Below are positions 7,849-16,900 of a stretch of 25,221 bases of DNA, piece by piece. Position 1 is the first letter of the stretch. The number at the start of each line of letters is the position of its first letter. The DNA comes from Verrucomicrobiales bacterium. GTDB lineage: Bacteria > Verrucomicrobiota > Verrucomicrobiia > Limisphaerales > J093. The stretch is from NCBI GenBank assembly GCA_024233215.1, contig JACKPW010000042.1:1-25221 (forward strand), in the 5' to 3' direction. A program made the position numbers and the translations under genes. The notes under the pieces are model-generated. The model was not told where the DNA came from. It worked only from the letters and a program-made list of their open reading frames with translations, and made no database searches.

Positions 7849-7926
7849 TAGCGGCGAATCGGCATTCGCCGGAAGGCAACAGGCCTTGCAGCAGGGGACT
7901 TCGGCGAACGCCAGTTCGCCGCCACG
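7849..7926. repeat. REPIN-like paired palindromic element 2
   Basis: Two inverted REP-like hairpins bound this element: CGGCGAA/TTCGCCG at 7852-7871 and CGGCGAA/TTCGCCG at 7902-7921, each with a 6-nt loop. The left end TAGCGGCGAA matches the end of the element at 2206-2335. The 420-nt gap 7679-8098 between divergent genes otherwise holds only a short tandem repeat and a promoter-like sequence; I see no gene in it. Confidence 0.75.
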
Positions 7927-8060
7927 GCCCGGCGGGGTGATCGCCCGCACGCGGGATTCACGACCGATGACACGAAGCCCCCCGTCCAGTAAGCCGTTCC
8001 CCATCCTGCGAATCCGGTTCACCCTGTCCAAAGCCGCGTAATTCGCGAGTGATTCTTATG

Positions 8061-8089
8061 TTGCGGATTCAGTACGCTTCCTGTAACCA
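8061..8089 (+). promoter_or_regulatory. Candidate promoter directly ahead of ATG 8099
   Basis: TTGCGG (8061-8066), 17 nt, then TAACCA (8084-8089), which ends 9 nt before the ATG. Transcription would start at or next to the start codon. No Shine-Dalgarno sequence is present. The -10 is weaker than in the other members of the group. Confidence 0.35.
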
Positions 8090-8098
8090 GCCCCAATC

Positions 8099-11000
8099 AT
8101 GAGTGACTTGCACATCATTCGGGTGTTGGGGTTGGGAGGCCTCCTGGCCGCCGCCGCAATCGTCCCCCTCACCGCAGCGGCCGCCCCCGTCCTCGAACTC
8201 CATCAGGGCGATCACGTCTGCCTGGTCGGCAACACGCTGGCGGATCGCATGCAGCACTCCGCCTGGCTGGAAACGCTCGTCGACCAGCGGTTCCCGGAAC
8301 TCGATCTCACCTGGCGGAACCTCGGATTCTCCGGTGACGAACTCACGTTCCGCCATCGTTCCCAGGACTTCGGCACGCCACAAGAATGGCTGGAGCGTAC
8401 GAAGGCGGATGTCGTGCTGGCGTTCTTCGGTTTCAACGAGTCGTTTGCCGACGAGACGGGCCTGGACAAGTTTCGCGACGACCTGCGCCGGTTCATCCGG
8501 GACACCCGCAGCCAGAACTACAGTGGTCGCGGCAACGCCCGTCTGATCCTGTTTTCCCCCATCGCGGCGGAGCAGCACCCCGACCCGGCCCTGCCCGATC
8601 CCACGGAGAACAACCGTCGACTCGCGCGCTACACCAAAGCCATGGCGGCGGTGGCGGCTGACGAGAAGGTCCCGTTCGTGGACCTGTTCGCCTTGTCGCA
8701 ACAGATCTACAACCGGAGCAACCAACCGCTGACCATCAACGGCATTCATCTCTCGGATGACGGCTATCGCGCGCTCGCGCCCCTGGTCTATCGGGAACTG
8801 GTCGGGGAACCCGCTCCCAACCTGGACACACCGCAGTTCGGGCGACTGCACCAGGCCGTTCTCGAGAAGAACGCGATGTGGTTTTCCCGCTATCGCAGCG
8901 TGGACGGTTACAACATTTACGGCGGCCGTTCCTATCTGAAGTTCAACGGCGTCATGAACCGCGACACCATGCAGGTCGAAATGGAGATGCGGGAGGTCAT
9001 GACCGCCAATCGCGACCGTCGCATCTGGGCCGTGGCGCGCGGGGGCGACCGGGAAATCACCGACGACAACCTGCCGTCACCGGTGGAAGTGGAGTCGAAC
9101 AAGCCCGGCCCGAACCCAGACCAGTCGTTCACCTTTCTCGGAGGCGAGGAGGCGATCGGCCGCATGAAGGTGGCCTCCGGATGCCGGGTCCAGTTGTTCG
9201 CTTCGGAGGAGCGATTCCCCGAACTGGTCAATCCCGTGCAAATGGCCTTCGACACGAAGGGTCGGTTGTGGGTGGCGGCCTGGCCGAATTACCCCGAGCG
9301 CACGCCGGAAAGCACCAGCGGCGACATGCTGCTGGTGTTCGAGGATGAGGATGGCGACGGGCGTGCCGATCGCTGCACCCACTTCCTCGAGGACTTGAAC
9401 GCACCCACCGGGTTCCAATTCTACCAGGACGGCGTCATCCTGGTGCAGGCGCCGGATGTCTGGTTTGTGCGCGACACGGACGGGGACGGTCGAGGCGACT
9501 GGAAGGAACGGTTGCTCAGCGGCATTGACTCGGCGGATTCGCATCACACCGCCAACGCGCTTGCGCTCGATCCCGGTGGCGCGATCTACCTCAGCGACGG
9601 CGTCTTTCACCGCACCCAAGTGGAAACGGCGTGGGGGGTGGTCCGCAACAATGACGCGGCGATCTACCGGTTCGAGCCGCGCACGGGACGTTTTGAGACC
9701 TACATTCCCTACGGCTTCGCCAATCCCCACGGCCGCGTTTTCGATTCCTGGGGTACCGACCTCGTGACCGACGCGACCGGGAACAACACCTACTTCGGGC
9801 CGGCCATCAGCGGTCGGTTGGACTACCCGCAGAAGCACCCGGGCATGCGGCAGTTCTGGGATCGCCCGTCGCGGCCCTGTCCCGGCACCGGGATGGTGTC
9901 GAGCCGGCATTTCCCGGAGGACTGGCAGGGGAATTTCCTCAACGCCAACGTCATCGGTTTCCAGGGCATCTTCCGCGTGAAGGTCACCGGGGAAGGCTCG
10001 GGATTGAAGGGCGAGACGCTGGAGAACCTGGTGGAATCGAGCGATCCGAACTTCCGCCCCTCGGCCGTGGACGTCGCGCCAGACGGTTCCATCTACTTCC
10101 TTGACTGGCACAACCCACTCATCGGCCACATGCAACATCATCTGCGCGATCCCAGCCGCGACCATCAGCATGGGCGTGTCTACCGGATCACCTATGAGGG
10201 GCGCCCGTTGTTGAAACCAAAACGCATTGCCGGCGCGCCCATCCCCGAGCTGCTCGAACGGCTCAAGGAACCGGAGAACAACGTGCGCACCCGGGCCAAG
10301 GTCGAGTTGGGCGCCCGTCCGACCGACGCGGTCATCGCCGCGGTACAGGAGTGGGCGAAGCAATTCGATCCCGCCGAGGTGGCGGACCAGCACGCCCTGA
10401 TGGAGGCGCTGTGGGTCCATCAATGGCACGACGTCGTGAACGAACCGCTGTTGCGCCAGATGCTGCGTTCCCCCGAACCCCACGCCCGCGCCGCCGCCAC
10501 CCGCGTGCTTTGTTGCTGGCGCGACCGGATGCCCGAGGCACTTGACCTGCTGGCGGTGCAAGCCCGGGACGATTCCCTGCGGGTCCGGCTCGAAGCGGTC
10601 CGCAGTGCCAGTTTCTTCACCGGTCCCAAGGCGCTCAAGGTGGCGCTCGCGATCCTCGACCAACCCACCGATTACTATCTGGACTACGTGTTCAACGAAA
10701 CCCTGCGGGCGATCCCACACAGCAGCAAACAACTGCTGGAACTGGCGGACTCCCGCACCGCCCGGGAATACCTCGTGGCCCGGATGCCCAATGACGATTT
10801 GCTCAACGCGCCGCCCATCGAGGCGGTCCTGCACGCGCTCGTGGACCGGCCGGGCATCGACATCAACCGGCGCGCCGAGGCTCTGCAGGCGGTCGCGCGA
10901 CTGCATGAACGTCCCCTGGTCCGCGAAACCCTCACTCAACTCGCGCGTCTGGATCCGGAGGCCGCGGCCCATCAGGCCGCCGTCCGCGATCTCGGCGTGC

Positions 11001-12076
11001 TGCTGGCCACCTACCCACCGGAAGACCTGCAAACAGAGCAGCCGCGCCTCGAGGCGTTGACCCGGGACGCGACCTCCGCCGGGGTCCGGCAGGCAGCCTT
11101 CGCCGGCTGGGTGGCCGCGACGCCGAATCCCGAAGCCGTATGGAAAGCAACACAGCAGAATGCGACCGCCCGGGAAGCGTTGATCGACTCGATCATCCTG
11201 CAAGCCGACCCACAGCGCCGGGCCGCCTTCTGGCGCTCGTTGACCGGCGTCCTGCACGAACCTTCCACCCCCGGCAACGTGCGTCGGGCTGCCCTGGCCG
11301 CACTGCCGCTGATGGGGGAGGACCACGCCGCGGACGCCTACGCGCTCATTGCGGGGTGCCTCACCCGCGGGGAGGAACGGTCCACCGCCGCCTATGCGTT
11401 GCGCCAGATCCCGCGTCCCGCCTGGACGCCCGCTCCTGCGGCGGCAGCCTGCGATGCGCTCCTGGCCTGGGCCCGGACGCAACCGCCGGCAAAACGCACC
11501 GAGCAGGATTACATCGAAACCGTGCAGGCCGGACGCGACCTGGCCACGTTGCTCGCCCCGGAAAACGCCGTGCGCATCGCCCGGGGGTTCCGCGATTTGA
11601 GCGTGGACGTGTTCGTGGTGAAGACGGTCCGCGAGCAGATGCGCTATGACACCACCCGGCTGGTGGTCCAGGCAGGAAAGCCGTTTGAGATCATCTTCGA
11701 GAACAACGACATGATGGCGCACAACCTCGTGGTGGTGAAGCCCGGGGCCCGGCCCGAGGTCGGGAAACAGGCGGAGAAAATGTCCCCCCGACCGGATCGC
11801 CAGGGACGCAGCTACATCCCGGACGACCCCAGGATCCTCGCCGCCACGAAGCTGATGGAACCGGGAGAGCGAACGGTGCTCAAGCTCACCGCGCCCGACG
11901 AACCGGGCGCGTATGAATACGTCTGCACCTATCCGGAACACTGGCTGGTGATGTACGGCCAGCTCCTGGTGGTCCCTGACGAGGCCGCCCTGCTCCAGGC
12001 CACCGCCGAGGCTCCGCCCCCCCAGGCCACCCAACCCGCCGCCCCGATGAACCACATGCACCACGGCTACGAATAG
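8099..12076 (+). CDS. Giant exported fusion: SGNH-like / PVC-type dehydrogenase / HEAT / azurin-like cupredoxin
   Basis: This encodes 1325 residues with a Sec signal peptide (about 1-29). An SGNH-hydrolase-like domain (about 31-250) keeps the G-x-N block (G111-F-N113) and H217. It has G44-N-T-L47 where GDSL is expected, so the catalytic Ser is replaced or displaced. A PVC-type membrane-bound-dehydrogenase beta-propeller follows (about 355-700; NPVQMAFDTKGRLWVAAWP opening). Helical HEAT-like repeats run from about 715 to 1130. The C-terminus (about 1168-1295) is a cupredoxin with H1208, C1276, H1281 and M1285; CTYPEHWLVM has exactly azurin's C-x4-H-x3-M spacing. A tail of Met/His (MNHMHHGYE) closes the protein. 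Related PVC proteins often end in cytochrome c, but no CxxCH exists here. It likely oxidises an unknown periplasmic compound and passes electrons to copper. Confidence 0.88.
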   Translation: MSDLHIIRVLGLGGLLAAAAIVPLTAAAAPVLELHQGDHVCLVGNTLADRMQHSAWLETLVDQRFPELDLTWRNLGFSGDELTFRHRSQDFGTPQEWLERTKADVVLAFFGFNESFADETGLDKFRDDLRRFIRDTRSQNYSGRGNARLILFSPIAAEQHPDPALPDPTENNRRLARYTKAMAAVAADEKVPFVDLFALSQQIYNRSNQPLTINGIHLSDDGYRALAPLVYRELVGEPAPNLDTPQFGRLHQAVLEKNAMWFSRYRSVDGYNIYGGRSYLKFNGVMNRDTMQVEMEMREVMTANRDRRIWAVARGGDREITDDNLPSPVEVESNKPGPNPDQSFTFLGGEEAIGRMKVASGCRVQLFASEERFPELVNPVQMAFDTKGRLWVAAWPNYPERTPESTSGDMLLVFEDEDGDGRADRCTHFLEDLNAPTGFQFYQDGVILVQAPDVWFVRDTDGDGRGDWKERLLSGIDSADSHHTANALALDPGGAIYLSDGVFHRTQVETAWGVVRNNDAAIYRFEPRTGRFETYIPYGFANPHGRVFDSWGTDLVTDATGNNTYFGPAISGRLDYPQKHPGMRQFWDRPSRPCPGTGMVSSRHFPEDWQGNFLNANVIGFQGIFRVKVTGEGSGLKGETLENLVESSDPNFRPSAVDVAPDGSIYFLDWHNPLIGHMQHHLRDPSRDHQHGRVYRITYEGRPLLKPKRIAGAPIPELLERLKEPENNVRTRAKVELGARPTDAVIAAVQEWAKQFDPAEVADQHALMEALWVHQWHDVVNEPLLRQMLRSPEPHARAAATRVLCCWRDRMPEALDLLAVQARDDSLRVRLEAVRSASFFTGPKALKVALAILDQPTDYYLDYVFNETLRAIPHSSKQLLELADSRTAREYLVARMPNDDLLNAPPIEAVLHALVDRPGIDINRRAEALQAVARLHERPLVRETLTQLARLDPEAAAHQAAVRDLGVLLATYPPEDLQTEQPRLEALTRDATSAGVRQAAFAGWVAATPNPEAVWKATQQNATAREALIDSIILQADPQRRAAFWRSLTGVLHEPSTPGNVRRAALAALPLMGEDHAADAYALIAGCLTRGEERSTAAYALRQIPRPAWTPAPAAAACDALLAWARTQPPAKRTEQDYIETVQAGRDLATLLAPENAVRIARGFRDLSVDVFVVKTVREQMRYDTTRLVVQAGKPFEIIFENNDMMAHNLVVVKPGARPEVGKQAEKMSPRPDRQGRSYIPDDPRILAATKLMEPGERTVLKLTAPDEPGAYEYVCTYPEHWLVMYGQLLVVPDEAALLQATAEAPPPQATQPAAPMNHMHHGYE

Positions 12077-12087
12077 CCGCGGCGCTG

Positions 12088-12128
12088 TGGACTGATACGG
12101 CAAAGCGAAGCGACGACGGCGCTTTCGG
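12088..12128 (+). repeat. Interspersed repeat family B, copy 1
   Basis: This 41-nt sequence opens with TGGACTG and ends with GGCGCTTTCGG. An inverted copy at 17170-17210 matches at 37 of 41 positions. It lies just past the 12076 stop. No gene is visible in the rest of 12077-12309. Confidence 0.8.
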
Positions 12129-12227
12129 GTGGCGGAGGGACGAACGGTTCGGCAGGAATTGTGAGGCAGTCTGCCACCCGGGGTCTTTGACTCGCGGACT
12201 CGGCGGTCCGCGCTCCCGGTGGGAAAA

Positions 12228-12254
12228 GCGGCGGCGTGCTTCGCGTGCCGCCGC
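12228..12254 (+). repeat. Palindrome upstream of the fucosidase gene (family E)
   Basis: GCGGCGGC (12228-12235) pairs with GCCGCCGC (12247-12254) across an 11-nt loop, flanked by AAGCGGCG before and CTCCA after. The hairpin at 17046-17065 has the same flanks (AAGCGGCG and CTCCA), so both appear to belong to one REP-like family. Confidence 0.6.
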
Positions 12255-12274
12255 GCTCCACACCAAACCGGGCT

Positions 12275-12303
12275 CGCTTTCCGAACGGCCCGCGTGGCAG
12301 AAT
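12275..12303 (+). promoter_or_regulatory. Weak promoter candidate ahead of ATG 12310
   Basis: CAGAAT (12298-12303) ends 6 nt before the ATG. The -35 position (12275-12280) reads CGCTTT, which is a poor match. It is included because the spacing to the start codon matches the other leaderless-type candidates in this window. Confidence 0.25.
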
Positions 12304-12309
12304 CCCGCC

Positions 12310-13680
12310 ATGCGATACACACGTGGGCTGCTGCTTCTGGCGGGTGTTCTGGCCGCTTGCACCATCGCCGGTGAACCCGGGGTCCTCCCCGTCCCCACCC
12401 CGCAGCAACTGGCGTGGCAACGGCATGAGTTCATCGCCTTCGCTCACTTCGGCATCAACACCTTCACCGACCGCGAATGGGGCGAGGGCACGGAGGATCC
12501 GCAGTTGTTCAACCCCACCGATTTTGACGCCCGACAATGGGCCACCGTCCTGCAGGACGCCGGCGTCAAGCTCCTGATCCTCACGGCCAAACACCACGAT
12601 GGCTTCTGCCTCTGGCCGTCGAAGTTCACCGAACACTGCGTCCGCAACTCCCCCTGGCGCCATGGCCAGGGCGATGTCGTCCGCGAGGTGGTGGATGCCC
12701 TTCGCGAGAAACAGCTTCGCGTCGGCCTCTATCTTTCGCCGTGGGACCGCAACCAGCCCACCTACGGCGATTCGCCCCGCTACAACGAGTACTTCCGGAA
12801 CCAGCTCCGCGAGCTGCTCACGAACTACGGCGCCGTCGATGAGGTTTGGTTCGACGGGGCGTGCGGCGAAGGCCCCAACGGCAAGCAACAGGTCTACGAC
12901 TGGCCGGCCTGCTATGCGACGGTCCGCGAAATCCAGCCCAACGCCCTGATCGCCATCTGCGGCCCCGACATCCGGTGGGTCGGCAACGAATCCGGCGTGG
13001 CCCGCGAAAACGAATCCTCCGTGGTGGAGCGCGACGGCGGACTTGCCTGGCACCCGGCCGAATGCGACGTCTCCATTCGCCCCGGCTGGTTCTATCACGC
13101 CAGCCAGGATACGCAGGTGAAGCCCCTGGCCACACTTGCCGACATCTATTTCAAATCCGTCGGGCGAAACTCCGTGTTGCTGCTCAACATCCCACCGGAC
13201 CAACGCGGTCGCTTCGCCGCCCCGGACGTCGCCCGGCTCAAGGAGTTCGGCGCGTTCATTCGCGGGCTCTATGCCACCGATTTCGCCAGGGACGCCACGC
13301 TCGAGGCTTCCAGCCAGCACGGTCCCGAAGGCAGCGCACGTCACCTGACCGATGGCCGACTCGACACCTCGTGGACTCCTGCGGAAGGCCAGACCACCGG
13401 TTCGGTGGAATTCGACCTGGGGACGGCGCGCGCCTTCAACGTCGCCCGCATTCAGGAGGACATCGCGCTGGGCGAACGCGTCCGTGCCTACCACATCGAG
13501 ATTCTTGACGGCAACCAGTGGCGCACGATCACCGACGGCAAGGTGATTGGACACAAGCAGCTCCGCCGGTTCCCCGAGGTGACCGCCCGGCGCGTGCGCC
13601 TGGTCATCGACGAGGCGGCGGCACCGCCGGCGATTGCGGAGTTCGGCCTGCATGTGAATCCCTTTGGCACGGCGAACTGA
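12310..13680 (+). CDS. Alpha-L-fucosidase, GH29, lipoprotein with C-terminal F5/8C-like domain
   Basis: This encodes 456 residues. ATG 12310 gives a lipoprotein signal with lipobox L14-A-A-C17, so the enzyme is probably anchored to a membrane facing the periplasm or surface. The GH29 barrel opens with WQRHEFIAFAHFGINTFTDREWGEG and includes LILTAKHHDGFCLWPS and VGLYLSPWDR. The likely nucleophile is D182 in VDEVWFDGACGEG. The set of motifs resembles GH29 subfamily B, which cleaves alpha-1,3/1,4-fucosyl linkages; the subfamily call is an inference. A beta-sandwich of the discoidin (F5/8 type C) kind follows at about 320-452 and may bind glycan. It sits between two exported redox proteins. Shorter than many GH29 enzymes but complete. 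Confidence 0.92.
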   Translation: MRYTRGLLLLAGVLAACTIAGEPGVLPVPTPQQLAWQRHEFIAFAHFGINTFTDREWGEGTEDPQLFNPTDFDARQWATVLQDAGVKLLILTAKHHDGFCLWPSKFTEHCVRNSPWRHGQGDVVREVVDALREKQLRVGLYLSPWDRNQPTYGDSPRYNEYFRNQLRELLTNYGAVDEVWFDGACGEGPNGKQQVYDWPACYATVREIQPNALIAICGPDIRWVGNESGVARENESSVVERDGGLAWHPAECDVSIRPGWFYHASQDTQVKPLATLADIYFKSVGRNSVLLLNIPPDQRGRFAAPDVARLKEFGAFIRGLYATDFARDATLEASSQHGPEGSARHLTDGRLDTSWTPAEGQTTGSVEFDLGTARAFNVARIQEDIALGERVRAYHIEILDGNQWRTITDGKVIGHKQLRRFPEVTARRVRLVIDEAAAPPAIAEFGLHVNPFGTAN

Positions 13681-13724
13681 AACCGGCTGGAAGGCCGGGG
13701 CGCGTTGTCCGGCCGCACCCGGTT
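13681..13724 (+). terminator. Terminator-like nested hairpin after the fucosidase gene
   Basis: AACCGG (13681-13686) pairs with CCGGTT (13719-13724) and encloses GGCCGG/CCGGCC (13693-13714). It begins immediately after the TGA at 13680. No T-run follows, so it may be a Rho-assisted end or an mRNA stabiliser rather than a full intrinsic terminator. Confidence 0.4.
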
Positions 13725-13757
13725 CCGATTGGCCATGAGAACCCCCGCCAAGACCAC

Positions 13758-13907
13758 ATGGCAATGAAGCGACTCCGGTTCATCCTGAGCCTGGGCCTCG
13801 GCATGGTCCGTGATTGTTCCTTCGCCGGCAACCAGGCCGACCGGGAGGGCAACGATGTCTACACCGACAGTTCCAGTTCCACCTCAGCCACCGGGCACTC
13901 ACCGTGA
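13758..13907 (+). CDS. Possible 49-residue exported peptide, coupled to the next gene
   Basis: This is a short frame with a signal-peptide-like start (MAMKRLRFILSLGLGM) and a Ser/Thr-rich polar end. Its TGA overlaps the GTG start of the next gene in a GTGA arrangement, which is typical of translational coupling. It resembles no family I know. It could equally be a leader peptide or a decayed 5' end left by a start-site change in the large downstream gene. Confidence 0.3.
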   Translation: MAMKRLRFILSLGLGMVRDCSFAGNQADREGNDVYTDSSSSTSATGHSP

Positions 13908-16900
13908 ACTACCGAACCCAGTTTACCGCAACCGCCGGCGCCACCCGCACCGCCTCGCTCATTGCCGCGGTGACGCTTCTCTGCCAGATCCACCTGCCAG
14001 CCGCCGCCGGGCAAGGGAACGCTCCGGGACCTCGGCAAAGGGAAATCGCGGGGGGGGCGTTTGCCGCATACGCCGCGAAGTTCAACGCCGGCCGGAAAGC
14101 CGAAAGCCTGGCCACCGCCATCGAGTTCGCCCCCCAGGAGGCCCGCTTCGTGCGACTGGTGATCCTCCGAACCCACGCCGCCGAGCCCTGCATCGATGAA
14201 CTCGAAGTGTTCGGACCCGGCTCTGCCGCGAATCTCGCTCTCGCCAACCGGGGGGCCATTCCCAGTGCATCGTCGGTTCTGGCCGGCTACGCCATCCATC
14301 AGGTGCCCCACCTGAACGACGGGTTGTATGGCAACGGCCACAGTTGGATTGCCGCCACCACCGGCACGGAATGGGTGCAGATCGAGCTTCCGGAACCGAC
14401 CCGGGTTTCGCGCGTGATACTGTCCCGCGACCGGGACGGGCAGTTCCTGGACCGACAGATTCTGGAAGCCGAGGTCCGCCTCTCGCTGGACGGGGCTACC
14501 TGGAAGACCGCGGGAAAGCTCAGCCGCACGCCGGCCCAACTCCCCACGCCGCGGCCGGACCTGACCTTTCCCGTGGACGAACTGTCGGCCCCGACCTGGG
14601 AGGCCGTGCTGCAATACGCCTTTCTCCGTGAACGCGACACCTGGAGTCGGATGGACGCGCAGGACTATCTCTCGCCGTTGGTGAACGACCGTCCGGCCAT
14701 CCCCGGTGGACCGCCTTACTGGGGACGGCTGGCGCGGATGTCGCCGCTGGAACGGGCCTTGTTCCAGTTCGAGGAAATGATCGAACGTCAGGCGGACACC
14801 GGCCTCGATGTCCGGCGCGAACGGGCCGAACTCGCGACGTTGCAGCGGAGGGCGGAGGATCCGGCCGCGGCCGCTTCCGACGATCTCTATCTGGCGGCAC
14901 GACTGGCCAAGCGCCGGTTGTTCTTCCGCGATCCGCGACTTGCCCCGGTCGAGCACGTCCTCTTCGCCAAGCGACATCCCTACCATTCCTCGCACAACTA
15001 CAGCGAACACCTGGATTCGCTGTTCGCGTCGGGCGGCGGAATCTGCGTGCTGCACGTGCCGCGGGACGCCGAAGGCCGCCTTGATCCTGAGCGTGCGGAA
15101 GTGGAGACGCTCTTCGACGGCAGCACGGGCATTGCTCGGGATCCGGTCGCCGACTTCGACGCCCGCACCATCTACTTCGCCCACCGACCGGACCAACCGG
15201 AGGTGAAAGGCTGGCAACCTTACTGGCACTTGATGACGGTGAAGGCGGACGGCACCGGCTTGCGACAATTGACCGAGGGCCCGTTCCACGATTTCGACCC
15301 GGTCCCACTGCCCGACGGCGGCCTGGGGTTCATGTCCACTCGCTGCGCCTCCCGGTTCCTTTGTTGGGAACCGCAGGCATATGTGCTCCACCGCATGGAA
15401 ACGGATGGCTCCGGCCTGCGGCGGCTTTCCTTCGCAAACATCAGTGAATGGGATCCCTGCGTGATGAACGACGGACGCATCCTCTGGACGCGGTCGGAGT
15501 ATCTGGACAAGGGGGCGGACTTCGGGCACACGCTTTGGGCGATACATCCGGAGGGCGATCATCCCGAGTTGGTGTTCGGCAACGACACTCCCTACGGCTA
15601 CGGCCACGCCCGGGAAGTGCCGGGGAGCCGGGAACTCGTCTGCAACATCATTTCGCACGGGGATCACCAGGGACCGGTCGCCCTGATCGATCCCGCCCTC
15701 GGCCGGTTTGACACCGCGGCCATCACCAGCATCACCCCGGACACGCGCCCGCAATACCAGATGGAGCGTTCCCATGTGGAGACCTTCATGGATCCCGAAC
15801 CGGTCTCCCGCGATCATTTCCTCGTCAGTCACAGCCCCGGCCGGCAGGCGCACTGGGGATTGTATGTGATCGACCGTTACGGCAACCGCGAACTGCTCTA
15901 CCTGGACCCTGAGATCAGCAGCAAGAGCCCGTCGCCGCTGCGCCCGCAACCCCGCCCACCGGTGTTGCCGACCTCGCGCGACCCGGCCCTGGCGGCCAGG
16001 GACCTCGGGCGATTCACCGTCCAGGACGTTTACGAGGGACTGGGTTCCGCCGTGCCCCGGGGCCGGGCGCGGTACCTGCAGGTCTCCCAGGAAATGCCCG
16101 CGCCGCTGGAGCAACTGGCCGACGGCGAATACCGGAGTTCGCACGCGGGCTTTCAGGATTTCTACGCCACGCCGATCCATGTGGTGACCGGAAAAGTGGA
16201 GAGCTATACGACGCATTCGGCCAACGCGCTTGAACCGCACGCCTTTCGGCAGGGCCACGCCGCCCCGGCCGCGGATGGGGCAGCCACCGTGACCGAGAAC
16301 AACGGCTGGCCCAGCTACGTGGCCAAGGCGGTGCTGGGAACGGTTCCCATTGAACCGGATGGCTCGGTCAGCTTCACCGCTCCGGCGGGCCGGGTGCTCT
16401 ACTTCCAGTTGCTCGACGGTGACTTCAACGAACTGCAGCGCATGCGCAGCGTGGTCCAGCTCCAACCCGGCGAACAGCGCAGCTGCGTCGGCTGCCACGA
16501 GGATCGTGCCGCCACGGCGAGCCACGGACGGCAGCCCTTCGGCCACCCCGTGCGGTCGCTCACGCTGCCGCCATGGGGTGCCGGAGCCTTCGGCTACGAG
16601 CAAGTCCTGCAACCGGTCCTCGATGCAAACTGCGTCCGCTGTCACGACGCCAAACCCACTGCGAAACCGGATCTCACCGGGACCCACGATCGCGAACGGG
16701 TGCCGGCTTCCTATCGGTCGCTCATCGAGGGCGGCTGGGTCCACTATTTCGACTGGAGTTACGGCTCGCGCCACTTCAAGGCCGACCCGCTGTCGTTCGG
16801 CACACTGAAGAGCCGGCTGTTCAATGTCCTCGCGGACAAAGAACACGAAAGCGTTGCGCTGAAGCCGGGAGAAATGCGTGCGCTGAAGGCTTGGATCGAT

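Noticed and set aside
8099..12076. A haem site in the giant fusion protein
   Set aside because: The only paired cysteines (VLCCWRD) do not form CxxCH. The redox motif is the azurin-like copper site instead.
9077..12322. Very long open frame on the minus strand, opposite the giant fusion gene
   Set aside because: It mirrors codon bias of the plus-strand gene. Its Arg/Gly/His-rich translation has no domain logic, while the plus strand shows clear domains throughout.
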